64,000 nucleotides of DNA, from the NCBI RefSeq assembly GCF_023053635.1, contig NC_086179.1, positions 3,734,001-3,798,000 on the forward strand, written 5' to 3'. The DNA is from Elgaria multicarinata webbii. Its lineage: Eukaryota; Chordata; Lepidosauria; Squamata; Anguidae. Numbering within the stretch: the first letter of the stretch is position 1; every line of letters begins with the position of its first letter. Positions 21,569 to 31,373 of this stretch are shown one piece after another. The notes beneath the pieces were generated by a model that worked only from the letters and a program-made list of their open reading frames with translations, was not told the origin of the DNA and made no database searches. A program made the position numbers and the translations under genes.

Positions 21569-21780
21569 CAACAGAAGAGACGCCAGGCCTGAGTGCCACT
21601 GTGGATCCAGAGATCACTGAGCCTGAAAATTTCCAGTCTGAATCCACACCTGTGGCACCTGAGCCTGAACCCTCAAATCTAAGGCCTGCACAGTCCATGT
21701 TGCTGCTGTCTCCTGCCTGCGATGTTAAAGAGAGAGAGGGACGCTAGGCTCCAGGCCCGTTCCTTTAAGGCAGAGGTCTT

Positions 21781-22024
21781 ATTATTAGTTTATTTATTGC
21801 ATTTATAGCCTGCCTTTTCTCCTCGAAGAAACCCAAGGCGGCGTACATAATCCTCCTCTGCTCCATTTTATCCTCAAAACAACAACCTTGCGAGGTAGGC
21901 AGGGCTGAGAGTCTGTGACTGGCCCAAAGTCACCCAGTGGGTTTCCATGGCCAAGTGGGGACTAGAACCCGGATCTCCCGACTCCTAGTCCGACGCTCTA
22001 GCCACTACGCCACACTGGCTCTTG
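21781..22024 (-). mobile_element. tRNA-derived SINE, MIR/CORE-like, near full length
   Basis: Reverse complement reads gtggcgtagtggctagagcg, gggttctagtccccac, gggccagtcacagactctca, gtacgccgccttgggtttct, then an AATAAA tail. Best complete copy; used here to reconstruct the SINE cut by CR1 at 1284. Confidence 0.8.
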
Positions 22025-22140
22025 AACTCTTTCAGCCCACGGGCAGCTTCGATTTCGGAGAGGCTCTTGGGGGCCTGTGGTGGGAGTGGCACCGAAGGTC
22101 CAGCAGGATGGGACCCGAGGCAAAAGGGGTGTATTTTGGC
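22024..22140. mobile_element. hAT remnant
   Basis: tttcagcccacgggcagctt and gattcggag-like sequence resemble the piece at 41690-41770. Confidence 0.4.
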
Positions 22141-22235
22141 TTGACGCTCCCCACGCTCCCTCAGGAGAGGTACTTTCCAACCAGCCGAGGCCGCGGGAAC
22201 AGACAGGATGGGACCGGCCGTGCCGTGATGTTGCT

Positions 22236-22276
22236 GCTCTGTCTTTCTCTCTCTCTCTCTCTCTCCCCCTCCTCCA
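22236..22276 (+). repeat. (CT)n tract forming the exon 9 polypyrimidine tract
   Basis: ctctctctctctctctcccc immediately before the exon 9 acceptor. Confidence 0.8.
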
Positions 22277-22277
22277 G

Positions 22278-22463
22278 TTCACTCTGGGTGGCTTCGGCGC
22301 CCTCCAGGCCATGAAGGTGAAGAAGCGCCTGGATCTGGGCCTTCCGCCCCTGCCGGAAGACAGCATCCAGGTCATGCGGGGCATGAGGGCCGCCTCTCCC
22401 CCGGCCTACGCCATCGAGTTGGTGGAACAGCAGCAGCAGAAACGGGGGCACCGGAGCAGGAGG
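22278..22463 (+). CDS. STRIP2: STRIP2 exon 9
   Basis: Preceded by a long CT tract (about 22240-22275) ending in ctccag; donor gtgagag; 186 nt, 62 codons in phase 0. Encodes FTLGGFGALQAMKVKKRLDL, then GLPPLPEDSIQVMRGMRAAS and a basic, Gln-rich end (QQQQKRGHRSRR). LPPLPEDSI is a family signature. Confidence 0.95.
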
Positions 22464-22514
22464 GTGAGAGCATGGCAGCCCCCCTCTACCTCTGTTCCTG
22501 GCATCTTGTGCTAG

Positions 22515-22562
22515 AGCAGGGGTGGGCAACGTGGGACCTGCGGGCCGCGTACGGCCCCTACA
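22515..22562. mobile_element. hAT terminus fragment
   Basis: caggggtgggcaacgtggga and gcgggccgcgtacggcc, a hAT end type. Confidence 0.45.
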
Positions 22563-22592
22563 CCACCGGTCCTCATAGCGATGGCTCTTTCC

Positions 22593-22737
22593 CAGGGCGA
22601 GTCTGGTGGCTCTGATGTCAGTGGGGCAGTGAATCTGCTCCGGGTTTTAGTCTGAGCTCTAAGCTCCTTTAGAGCTCAGACTAAAACCTGGAGCGGATTC
22701 ACTGCCCCACTGACATCGGAACCTCCAGACTCGTCTG
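22593..22737. mobile_element. Foldback MITE, hAT-type (family B)
   Basis: Arms gtcagtggggcagtgaatc and gattcactgccccactgac, centre around ctcctttagagctcag. Flanks ctctttcc and ctcttacc agree at 7 of 8 bases. Confidence 0.85.
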
Positions 22738-23005
22738 CTCTTACCAGCGAGGAAAAACCCAATCTCTATGAGGATCTCATTTAGCAGTGGCTGAGGAGGC
22801 CGGGCACCCTTGGGAGCTGGAGTTAAGGCCTTTGGGGACTGTGTTTGTGGCTTCTGGACTCTGGGTTGTGGCCCCCCTGCACTAAAGCAACGTTCCAATG
22901 CAACCAGTAAACCAGACACAACCATTTAGGAGTTGCTGTTTTGAAGCAAAATCACCACACCGCTGTTTTAAACTTCTGGAGAACGTTTGGGCTGTGCCTT
23001 TGGGG

Positions 23006-23137
23006 CAGCCTTCCTCAACCTGGGGCGCTCCAGATGTGTTGGACTGCATCTCCCAGAATGCGCCAGCCAGAGCTGGCTGGGGCATTCTGGGAGTTGCAGT
23101 CCAACACATCTGGAGCGCCCCAGGTTGAGGAAGGCTG
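23006..23137. mobile_element. Palindromic hAT MITE (family A)
   Basis: cagccttcctcaacctgggg mirrored by ccccaggttgaggaaggctg; exact 8-bp duplication ctttgggg at 22998-23005 and 23138-23145. Confidence 0.93.
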
Positions 23138-23430
23138 CTTTGGGGAGTCTCCGGCACAAGGGCTTCGTAGCTCTGGAGCAACCAGGGAGAACGTCCGTTG
23201 AGGGAAGTGGTCGCCGTTTCTCCCTGGGGCAAGTGGCATGGCTCGTGCCGCCACGCATCGTCTGAAGTATTGGGTGTTAGCGGCCCAAGCTTTTTTGGCA
23301 GGGAGAGGGCCCTTGTGATACAGGACTCCCGCTGAATTCGGTATACACGAGCTTTAGTGGACATATGAAGAGCCCTTGGGTGAGCCTAAGTTTGGCAAAA
23401 TTACTCCACAGCCAAGAATGTGCCTTCCTT

Positions 23431-23548
23431 AGGCCAGAGAAGGTTGAGGGGAGACATGAGAGCACTCTTCAAATACTTGAAAAGTTGTCACACAGAGGAG
23501 GGCCAGGATCTCTTCTCGATCCTCCCAGAGTGCAGGACACGAAATAAT
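23431..23548 (+). mobile_element. CR1 LINE (subfamily A), left part of an interrupted copy
   Basis: gttgaggggagacatgagag through gagtgcaggacacgaaataat; continues at 24602. Confidence 0.85.
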
Positions 23549-24601
23549 TTTACAACAAGAGATTTATTTCATAGAATCATAGAATAGCAGAGTTGGAAGG
23601 GGCCTACAAGGCCATCGAGTCCAACCCCCTGCTCAATGCAGGAATCCACCCTAAAGCATCCCTGACAGAGGGTTGTCCAGCTGCCTCTTGAAGGCCTCTA
23701 GTGTGGGAGAGCCCACCACCTCCCTAGGGAACTGATTCCATTGTCGTACTGCTCTAACAGTCAGGAAATTTTTCCTGATGTCCAGCTGAAATCTGGCTTT
23801 CTTTAACTTGCCTATAGCACAAAGGCCTTTACAAACCCAACATTCATGAAATAGCTCAGGTTACATATCTGAGCACAAAAGAGCAAAGCATTCATTTACC
23901 ATTTAAGTATGACACACACACACCCAACAGAACCATTACAACCAGTCATATCAAATGATCCCTCTTGCAGTCAACTCCCACTTCCTTCAGGAGCTTTTGA
24001 CAAAATTTTTGAGCTGCTGTTGCAAAATTTGCAACTCTAAGTGTATTTACTTTGTTATGGTCCGCTAACAGGTCGCAGATTATATCACTAATATGCCAGC
24101 CCTGCTCTTGATCTCAGGAAGTCTCTTTAAAAACACTCCCTGATCTCATTATATAACGGGCAATGTAGCAAGAGGTGTACTAAGTCTTCTGCCTCCCCTG
24201 AGCCACAAATACAGCGTCTTAGTGCATAACGGATCCCTTTGTATTTCCCTTCCAAATATGCTGAGGGCATTGTTTGAAAGCGGAGAGCGGTGAAGGCCTT
24301 CCTAAGTGCTGGGAACGTTAGATCTTGTAAATATTGTGGTAAATATTGGCCTTTCTTAAAATGGCAGAACCATGGTGAAAAGGCCTGCATCTGACTGGAT
24401 AGAACATTATCATAGGTATCTTCCTCAAAGATTCTGTGTCTGATGGACGTTTTATATGTCCTTGACATAATGGTTGTGATAATACTACCCAGGACTGAGC
24501 CCACCCTCCTTTCAAGAGCTGTTCAGATAAATATAGTTTTATCAGGTTATTTTCATTCGAGGTCATCAGTTTCTTCCAATAAAGTATTATTTCTTTATGT
24601 A
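23549..24601 (-). mobile_element. Unassigned LINE 3' end inserted in a CR1
   Basis: The minus strand (24504 to 24127) encodes MPSAYLEGKYKGIRYALRRC, then CICGSGEAEDLVHLLLHCPL, a Cys-His motif typical of LINE ORF2 C-termini. The 3' end reads ctcttgttgtaaa. Flanked by a 16-bp duplication, caggacacgaaataat (23533-23548) and caggacacggaataat (24602-24617). It holds a second CR1 (23571-23812). Family not recognised. Confidence 0.7.
23571..23812 (-). mobile_element. CR1 LINE (subfamily A) 3' fragment, innermost of a triple nest
   Basis: catagaatcatagaatagca through tggctttctttaacttg. Confidence 0.88.
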
Positions 24602-24850
24602 CAGGACACGGAATAATGGGCTCAAGTTACAGGAAGCCAGATTCCGCCTGGACATCAGGAAAAACGTCCTGACTGTTAGAGCATTACAACAATGGAATCA
24701 GTTCCCTAGGGAGGTTGTGGGCTCTCCCACACTAGAGACCTTCAAGAGGCAGTCTGTCAGGGATGCTTGAAGGTGGATTCCTGCATTGAGCAGGGGGTTG
24801 GACTCGATGGCCTTTTAGGCCCCTTCCAACTACTATTCTATGATTCTATA
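24602..24850 (+). mobile_element. CR1 LINE (subfamily A), right part of the interrupted copy
   Basis: caggacacggaataatgggc to ctattctatgattctata. Carries a diagnostic deletion, aagaggcagtctgtcaggg. Confidence 0.88.
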
Positions 24851-25017
24851 TGACAATGGAACCCATGGCTTAGGGCGGTTGTGGGCTCTCCCACACTAGA
24901 GACCTTCAAGAGGCAGTCTGTCAGGGATGCTTGAAGGTGGATTCCTGCATTGAGCACAAAGGCCTTATAGGCCCCTTCCTTATAGGCCCCTTCCAACTCT
25001 GCTATTCTATGATTCTA
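24851..25017 (+). mobile_element. CR1 3' end, tandem duplicate of the preceding one
   Basis: Repeats tctcccacactagagacctt and aagaggcagtctgtcaggg with the same deletion, and holds an internal repeat ggccttataggccccttcct. Ends ctattctatgattctaag. Confidence 0.8.
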
Positions 25018-25258
25018 AGAATGTGGAGGCGAAGGCTATCCATGGCTCCTAGCCCTGATGGTTGTGTGCTGCCTCCAGTATCCAAGGCAGTAAGCCTGTG
25101 TGCCCCAGTTGCTGGGGAACATGGGTGGGAGGGTGCTGTTGCACCATGTCCTGCCTTGTTGGTCCCTGGCCAACGGCTGGTTGGCTACTGGGTGAACAGA
25201 GTGCTGGACTAGATGGGCCCTTGGTCTGATCCAGCAGGGCTCTTCTTATGTTCTTAAG
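25018..25258 (+). mobile_element. CR1 LINE (subfamily B) 3' end
   Basis: agccctgatggttgtgtgct, gttgctggggaacatgggtg, tctgatccagcagggctctt then cttatgttcttaag. Confidence 0.85.
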
Positions 25259-25657
25259 ATCATTAGGTTTGCATGGACTTACAGGGAAGGTGCTGTCTAA
25301 AGCAGCAGGGAAAGGCTCTCAGGAACAGCCTGCACCAACGCCCGCTCCCCCCAACAGCTGGAGCAGCTGAGATTTATGCTCTCGTGCTAACGTTGCTCTC
25401 CCCCAAGACATCGCAGCGGGCGTGAGACGAGAGGAGCAGCAGCAGGCAAAGGACTTCATGTTTTGAGTGTCAGCTGAGCTCTCCCTGCAGGCCCCCCTCT
25501 GCAATTTCCTGCCCTGACAGGCATGTGCAGAGGGACCGTGGGGTGGCCGTTGTTGCTGCCGCATGGTTCTCGGAGTCCTGGGATCGACTGCCATGGGTGG
25601 GCTGCCTAGCTCTCTCCCTCTTCCCCTGCTTATTCTTCCCTGCTTCCTGGCGCGCAG

Positions 25658-25884
25658 CCTCTGATGAAGCAGGACAGCCTGGACATCTACAACGAGAGGG
25701 ATCCCTTCAAGAACGACGAGGTGGCGGCGGACGAAGAGGAGGCCGACGATATCGAGAACGGCATCATCGAAGGCGAGCTGGACCTTCTAGAGCGGGACGT
25801 GGGCGTCCAGGCCGTATCGGTTCCACACCCGCCTGCCGAGAGGGTCTCCTTCCCAAAAGGGCTTCCTTGGGCCCCCAAAGTCAG
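25658..25884 (+). CDS. STRIP2: STRIP2 exon 10 (acidic linker)
   Basis: Acceptor ctggcgcgcag, donor gtactt; 227 nt. Begins PLMKQDSLDIYNERDPFKND, then an acidic low-complexity linker with EEEADDIENG, and ends FPKGLPWAPKVR, which opens the C-terminal domain. KQDSLDIYNERD supports STRIP2. Confidence 0.95.
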
Positions 25885-25929
25885 GTACTTCCATCCCCTG
25901 TGAATTCCCTCCCCTGCCCCCTCTTGAGG

Positions 25930-26850
25930 GCTAGTTTCAGTGACCAGCCACGAGTCAAGGCGTTCTGCTGAATGCTTTATTGCTTTAGTGTTTTATTGCC
26001 AATTACCCAGCCATAAATCTCTGGCCAAGAATGCAGGAGGGAACTGCTGCGTTTTAAGAAGAACACAGTCCTTTAAGTAAAGTACAATAGTTCTAGCCAG
26101 AGACAAGTTCTGAAGTGCAAGCCTACCGATCCGGGTCGAAGAACCAAACAGAGGGTGCTGGTGTCAAGGAGCCAAGAGCAAGCGAAGGTCAGGTCCAGTC
26201 CGATATCAAGAGCCAAGTCAGTCGTCCAAAATGCCAGGGATAAACGTCAAGCAGAGTCAATCAAGCCAGTCCAGGTCAGGAAACCAAAGTCACAGTCAAA
26301 CGGTAAGGCGTAGGGCACAGTAGCAACCGGAGGAACGAAAGGTGTTTGCTACACCAGACCAGCGGTCAGGTTCTCCCTTTTCAAACCCTGCCAGCATAAC
26401 CCCACCCAGATCCCAGCTGTGCCTCATTCCTTCACCTTTTGACCCAACCCCCTCCTACAGCTCGGCGTCTTTTCCCTGCCTGTTCTGCAGGCGCATACTT
26501 CGCCTCACCACCTGCATTTGTTCTGCCCTTCTCCTTCGTCTCCTTTCGCGGGGGCTGGGTGGTCGAACCACCTCCGTCTCTGACTCAGCCTCAGGAGCGA
26601 CAGGCAGAGGAAGCAACTGACTGGCCCGTGGCTCCTCCATGGGACCTGCATTCTCCTCCATGGAATGACTCCCTACCAACTGTGCACTGGTCTCTGGTCC
26701 GGCTGTGGGGGAGGAAACACCCTCTACTTCTTGTAAGTTTGCCTCCTCCTCATCTGAGGAGGCTTCCTCGGGTGCAACTCTAACAGCTAGTCTTCTACAC
26801 GCAGCAGAATTGGGAGGTAGCGGCCCAGCTGGATCCAGCCCCGGACTACA
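25930..26850 (-). mobile_element. LTR of a retrotransposon fossil, minus strand
   Basis: Minus strand starts tgtagtccgggg (26850); an AATAAA lies near 25977-25982 close to the left end. An arginine-rich open stretch (RERRRRRRAEQMQVVRRSMR) resembles the one in the solo LTR at 16826. Boundaries approximate on the left; a short leader-like stretch may remain to about 27046. Old, decayed. Confidence 0.45.
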
Positions 26851-27058
26851 GGGTGTGCTAGTTTTTTGAATGCTCGCCTACGCGAGATCTCCCTGCAAGT
26901 AGAAAACCAGCGCAGGAGGGAACAGGCTGGACCAGAACGTGATCACAGTCCCGTTGTGATAGTTGTGGAGTTGGAGTTTGTGGTGTAGTGGACCCAGGGG
27001 TTTGAAGTGCCTGGACTTTGTGATTAGCAGGGGCAAATGACACCATCAGGTCGTTGTG

Positions 27059-27172
27059 TGATGTTTATAATGTTGTGGTTTGTAATTTTTTTGGGTAAAT
27101 TGCTGTGAATCGCCCAGAGAGCCTCGACCATTGGACGGTATAGAAATTAAATGAATAAATAAATAAATAAAA
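27059..27172 (+). mobile_element. L2-like LINE 3' tail
   Basis: gaatcgcccagagagcctcg, attggacggtatagaaatta, (AAATA)n. Confidence 0.75.
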
Positions 27173-27405
27173 ATACACCCGTCTGCCACACACCTCTTCA
27201 GGCTCCCCTTTCACAGTAATTGGGGGGGGGGGTTGAATCCCCCCAAAACTTTTCTTGTAATGCAAAGTATTTGGGGTGTGTGTGTGACCTGTTCTTGAAT
27301 GGACAATTCAAGCCTGCTAGCATTAAAAAAAACTGAAGCTGGAAGCAGCATGAGCAAAAGCAGTAATAAATAAATAAATCTTATGTATGAAAAAATACTT
27401 TAGAG

Positions 27406-27527
27406 CAGCCTTCCTCAACCTGGGGCGCTCCAGATGTGTTGGACTGCATCTCCCAGAATGCCCCAGCTGGGGCATTCTGGGAGATGCAGTCCAACACATC
27501 TGGAGCGCCCCAGGTTGAGGAAGGCTG
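27406..27527. mobile_element. Palindromic hAT MITE (family A)
   Basis: cagccttcctcaacctgggg mirrored by ccccaggttgaggaaggctg; exact duplication ctttagag at 27398-27405 and 27528-27535. Confidence 0.93.
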
Positions 27528-27669
27528 CTTTAGAGAGCCACAACAACAGTCAGTTAAGTCCAAAGACCCAAGAGAATAAAATAGAGATGCTGACTTGGGA
27601 AGGCTGGGTTGTAGGACTTTTTTTCTGCCTAATCATGCCTAGGACTGCCCCCCCCTTAGCCTGTCAAAA

Positions 27670-28050
27670 GGCCTACAGCAGGGGTCCCCAGTCTTTTTGG
27701 GTGGGTGGGCACATTTGGAATTTTGAGAGAGCGGATATTGTCTGTTTTTGTATTTTACACTTTTTATGGTTTTAAATTTTGTATATTTGTTTTTAAGGTT
27801 CACAGTTTTTAACTTTTGTAAACCGCCCAGAGAGCTTTGGCTATGGGGCGGTATATAATTGTAATAAATAATAATAATAATAATAATCTTAGGCACTCTC
27901 ACAAAATGGCTGCCATAGTGGGCGTGGCCAAGGAGAAAACACTCATTTCCCAAAAGGCAACTTGCCTAAGAACCTAAATACAAAGGCAGAGGTGGGGGAT
28001 GAACCCTGAAACACAAAACCACTCTTCTGAACCCAAATAAAGAAGGCGCT
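27670..28050. mobile_element. hAT element interrupted by an L2 tail
   Basis: gcaggggtccccagtctttt and tttggaattttgagagagcg, then after 27888 ctctcacaaaatggctgcca and gtgggcgtggccaaggag. This is one familiar hAT sequence split by the L2 piece. Confidence 0.65.
27740..27887 (+). mobile_element. L2-like LINE 3' tail inside a hAT element
   Basis: gtaaaccgcccagagagctt, tggggcggtatataattgta, (AAT)n. Confidence 0.8.
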
Positions 28051-28063
28051 AGAAGGCAGCACT

Positions 28064-28268
28064 TGGAAACAAAGCCCTGTGAGGAGAGACTGAAAGAACC
28101 GGACATGTTTAGTCTGGAGAAGAGAAGATGGAGGGGAGACATAATGGCACTCTTCAAGGACTTGTAAAGTTGTCACACAGAGGAGGGCCAGGATCTCTTC
28201 TCGATCCTCCCAGAGTGCAGGACACAGAATTATGGACTCAAGTGACAGGAAGCCAGTATCCGGCTGGT
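28064..28268 (+). mobile_element. CR1 LINE (subfamily A) internal fragment
   Basis: ggaaacaaagccctgtgagg to gaagccagtatccggctgg; lacks the 3' end. Confidence 0.85.
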
Positions 28269-28614
28269 AGGTGTAGTAATAATGTTGACGTGGGATCAGT
28301 TGACGGTAGCAACCATTGCTGACATGGTGAAGTCCACCTTGGTTAGTTTTGAATTGGCCTATGTGATTCAGCCCACCTCAAAGTTGCGATGCCAAGGAAT
28401 GTGTGCGTTGCGAAACATTTCCGAATGCCGGCCTCAGGGTGAAGTTCATCCCAGTTTGGCTTTGCTGTGCCAAAAATGTTTGGAAGTAATGGTGTTGGTT
28501 AGCCAGCGCTTGCTGCCATCTGCACCCCTCGTAACTCTGCCGAAAAATAAGATCTGGGCATGACAGAATTTTGCAGAGAGAATAAATAACACGCCAAGGC
28601 AAAAAGTCCTCTAT
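28269..28614. other. STRIP2 intron 10, unassigned
   Basis: No clear repeat or coding signal. Confidence 0.4.
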
Positions 28615-29240
28615 TCCAGACCATGGTTCCCCCCCCCTTTAATTGTGAATATCAACAAAACAGAGCGATAACAACAAAAATAAATTGTGACAAAGAAAAA
28701 ACAACAACATGTTACATATACAGGAATGTCATCATTTTTCATCAAGTATGCAAAAAAAAAAAAAGGTGAATTATGCATAGGTTTCAAGAAAAGCAGACCA
28801 TGTATCCGTGTATATATCCACTCGCAAGTTGCGCCTATATATCACCCGTTCAAATGTTGATAACGTTTTTAAGTCCTCAATCCATTGCACTGTGGGAGGT
28901 GAGCATTTATCCTTCCAACGTGAAAGTGTAAGTCTCTTAGCTGTCACAAGGGCTCTGAAAATCCATTTGCGCTGACCCTGCGTTAGTTTCCAAGAAGCCG
29001 GTAGGTAGTTTAGGAGGACATGCACGTCCTTCCGTATTAAAGATCGTTTCAGTACAAAATTTATCCTTATTTTAACCTCCTCTCAAAAGGGGGCAACTAT
29101 TGGGCATTGCCAAAACATATGAATTAAAGAATAACTATTATATAAATTAGATAGACCCTTATTGAAATCCAGACCATATTAAGAAAGAGAGGCAGTGACA
29201 TTCAGAAGTTTGTATAAATATTCTACTTGACCTATATACC
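28615..29240 (-). mobile_element. L1/Tx1-clade LINE 3' fragment
   Basis: The minus strand (29025 to 28771) encodes WIFRALVTAKRLTLSRWKD, WIEDLKTLSTFERVIYRRN and a WSAFLETY end, as in Tx1/L1-type ORF2 C-termini. Followed by an A-rich 3' part. The frame is open only over 84 codons. Confidence 0.7.
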
Positions 29241-29397
29241 AACATTCAGGATAGTTCCATATCACCTCTGTGCATGATCCTTCTGAACATAAATTGGCTG
29301 GAGGCAGAATGTTGTATTTCAGGCTGAGAGTGCTTTCCCCCATAATCTATGGTATGTTTTTCCTATTTATTCCCCTCCTTCTCCCCCACAACTCCAG

Positions 29398-29463
29398 ACA
29401 GAAGGACATAGAACATTTCCTGGAGGCGAGCAGGAACAAATTCATCGGATTCACGCTTGGCCA
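29398..29463 (+). CDS. STRIP2: STRIP2 exon 11
   Basis: Acceptor acaactccag, donor gtgagt; 66 nt with split codons. Encodes QKDIEHFLEASRNKFIGFTL then GQ, matching STRIP2 (STRIP1 has EKDIEMFLESSRSKF). Confidence 0.95.
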
Positions 29464-29696
29464 GTGAGTATCATGCATTTAGGAAGGGAGCAGGGCTATT
29501 TTTTGCCTCTTAAATGAGGGTTTTCACTTAATGTCTGTCACTAAATTGGCAGCTGGCTGAATGAAGAAGAGACCTGTCTCTTGGTGCCGTTTTGCATGTT
29601 ACAAAACACGGTGATTTACCCTTGTGCAGAATCTGCACATCTTAAGGGTCTAAGCAGGGTCTGTGCAATGTCCGTGGTGGAACTTTGTGGCGTGAT

Positions 29697-30132
29697 AGAA
29701 TCATAAAAAAGCAGATTTGGAAGGGGCCTACAAGGCCATCGAGTCCAATCCCCTGCTCAGTGCAGGAATCCACCCTAAAGCATCCCTGACAGATGCTTGT
29801 TCAGCTGCCTCTTGAAGGCCTCTAGTGTGGGAGAGCCCACAACCTCCCTAGGGAACTGATTCCATTGTCGTGCTGCTCTAACAGTCAGGACGTTTTTTCT
29901 GATGTCCAGCTGGAATCTGGCTTCCTTTAACTTGAGCCCGCTATTCCGTGTCTGTGTTCTTCTTGAATTGTGGACCCCAGAACTGGACGCAATACTCTAG
30001 ATGAGGCCTAACCAGGGCCGAATAGAGAGGAACCAGGACCTCACATGATTTGGAAGCTATACTTCTATTAATGCAGCCCAAAATAGCATTTGCCTTTCTT
30101 GCAGCCATATTGCACTGTTGGCTCATATTCAT
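29697..30132 (-). mobile_element. CR1 LINE (subfamily A) with internal deletion
   Basis: 3' end 29697-29952, then a jump at gctattccgtgtct to ttcttcttgaattgtgg (29960 on), skipping about 250 bp of the usual sequence; ends in cactgttggctcatattca. Confidence 0.88.
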
Positions 30133-30144
30133 ATACAGCTTCCA

Positions 30145-30188
30145 TCCTTGAGTAGGAAAGTCTTCCCAAGTACATTGATGGTGCTAAA

Positions 30189-30219
<31 letters not shown>

Positions 30220-30221
30220 TA
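30145..30221 (+). mobile_element. Tiny L2-like 3' end with a clean target duplication
   Basis: gtacattgatggtgctaaat then (AAATA)n and (AAT)n, matching the L2 subfamily at 46362. Exact 12-bp duplication atacagcttcca at 30133-30144 and 30222-30233. Confidence 0.8.
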
Positions 30222-30397
30222 ATACAGCTTCCAGTTCATTCATCTAGCTCAGAAGTAGGCTAGATTCTGGCCAGAGTCTAGCTAGTTTCTAGCCAGTGCT
30301 AGAAGCCTGATGAGATAGAAATGTCTTTGCTTATGTCCTGAGCTTAAGGAAGGGTGAATTTAGGCAGTGTTCCCTAGGCACTGTGTTCTGGTCCTAA

Positions 30398-30625
30398 TCT
30401 ACACCAAGTAGGTTATAGAGCTATGAAAGTGGTATATAAAAAGTAGGAGCCACACCAAGCAGGATATAGTAGTATGAAAGCAGTATATGGTATATGTCAA
30501 TGGGCCCCAACCGTTGTCAGTGTGCTTCAATACTGCGATCAAGCAGCAGTGTGGCTCCTGCCTTTTCTATACTTCTTTCATACCGCTTCCATAGGGCAAT
30601 ATCCTGCTTGGTGTCGATTACTTCC
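30398..30625. mobile_element. DNA transposon remnant with internal inverted repeat
   Basis: acaccaagcaggatata near 30451 pairs with atatcctgcttggtgt near 30599; gtatgaaagcagtata pairs with tttcataccgcttcc. Confidence 0.55.
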
Positions 30626-30692
30626 TGGAGAGACTGTCGCCACTATGGGCACCCAGTAACTGCATGCCTGGATGTCCCAGCTGTTCTGGGCC

Positions 30693-30985
30693 TGGACACA
30701 GAGGAGGGCCAGGATCTCTTCTCGATCTTCCCAGAGTGCAGGATGCATAATAATGGGCTCAAGTTACAGGAAGCCAGATTCCAACTGGATGTCAGGAAAA
30801 ATGTCCTGACTGTTATAGCAGTACAACCATGGAACCAATGACCTAGGGAGGTCGTGGACTCTCCCACCCTAAAGGTCTTCAAGAGGCAGCTGGACAGGGA
30901 TGCTTTAGGGTGGATTCTTGCATTGAGCAGGGGGTTGGACTTGATGGCCTTATAGGACCCTTCCAACTCTACTATTCTAGGATTC
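30693..30985 (+). mobile_element. CR1 LINE (subfamily A) 3' fragment
   Basis: acagaggagggccaggatct to actattctaggattcga. Confidence 0.9.
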
Positions 30986-31309
30986 GATGTCCCTGGCTGG
31001 CAAATGACAGGCAATCTGGTGGACCTCCCATTTTATCTGTGTATGTGAGCATGTGCAATCCTTGTGCTCCTGTAATGTCGCTTTCCCCAGATTTGTTTAG
31101 AAATGCAGCAGGATGGTAGAAAACAGGAGAGCAGCAGTGAACAGGTGGTCCTTGTCAAGTTGGCCTCGTTAGAACCCTAAACATTCTGCTTGTAAATCCA
31201 GAACAAAAAAGTAGAAAAATTAGCTCAGTTTTTCTCTCTCTCTCCCTCCACCGTCCAATTTTCAAACTTAACCCCCCTGCCTTCTTCTCCCCCTGCCCCA
31301 CTCTTGCAG
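30986..31309. other. STRIP2 intron 11, unassigned
   Basis: Ends in a C/T-rich tract before exon 12. Confidence 0.4.
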
Positions 31310-31373
31310 AGACACGGACACCTTAGTAGGGTTGCCGCGCCCCATCCATGAAAGTGTGAAGACTCTAAAGCAG
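31310..31373 (+). CDS. STRIP2: STRIP2 exon 12
   Basis: Acceptor cactcttgcag, donor gtaatt; 64 nt. Encodes DTDTLVGLPRPIHESVKTLK then Q, nearly invariant in the family. Confidence 0.95.

Noticed and set aside
22882-23364. Long ORFs on both strands over 22880-23360
   Set aside because: They arise from the perfect palindrome of the hAT MITE at 23006, which is open on both strands.
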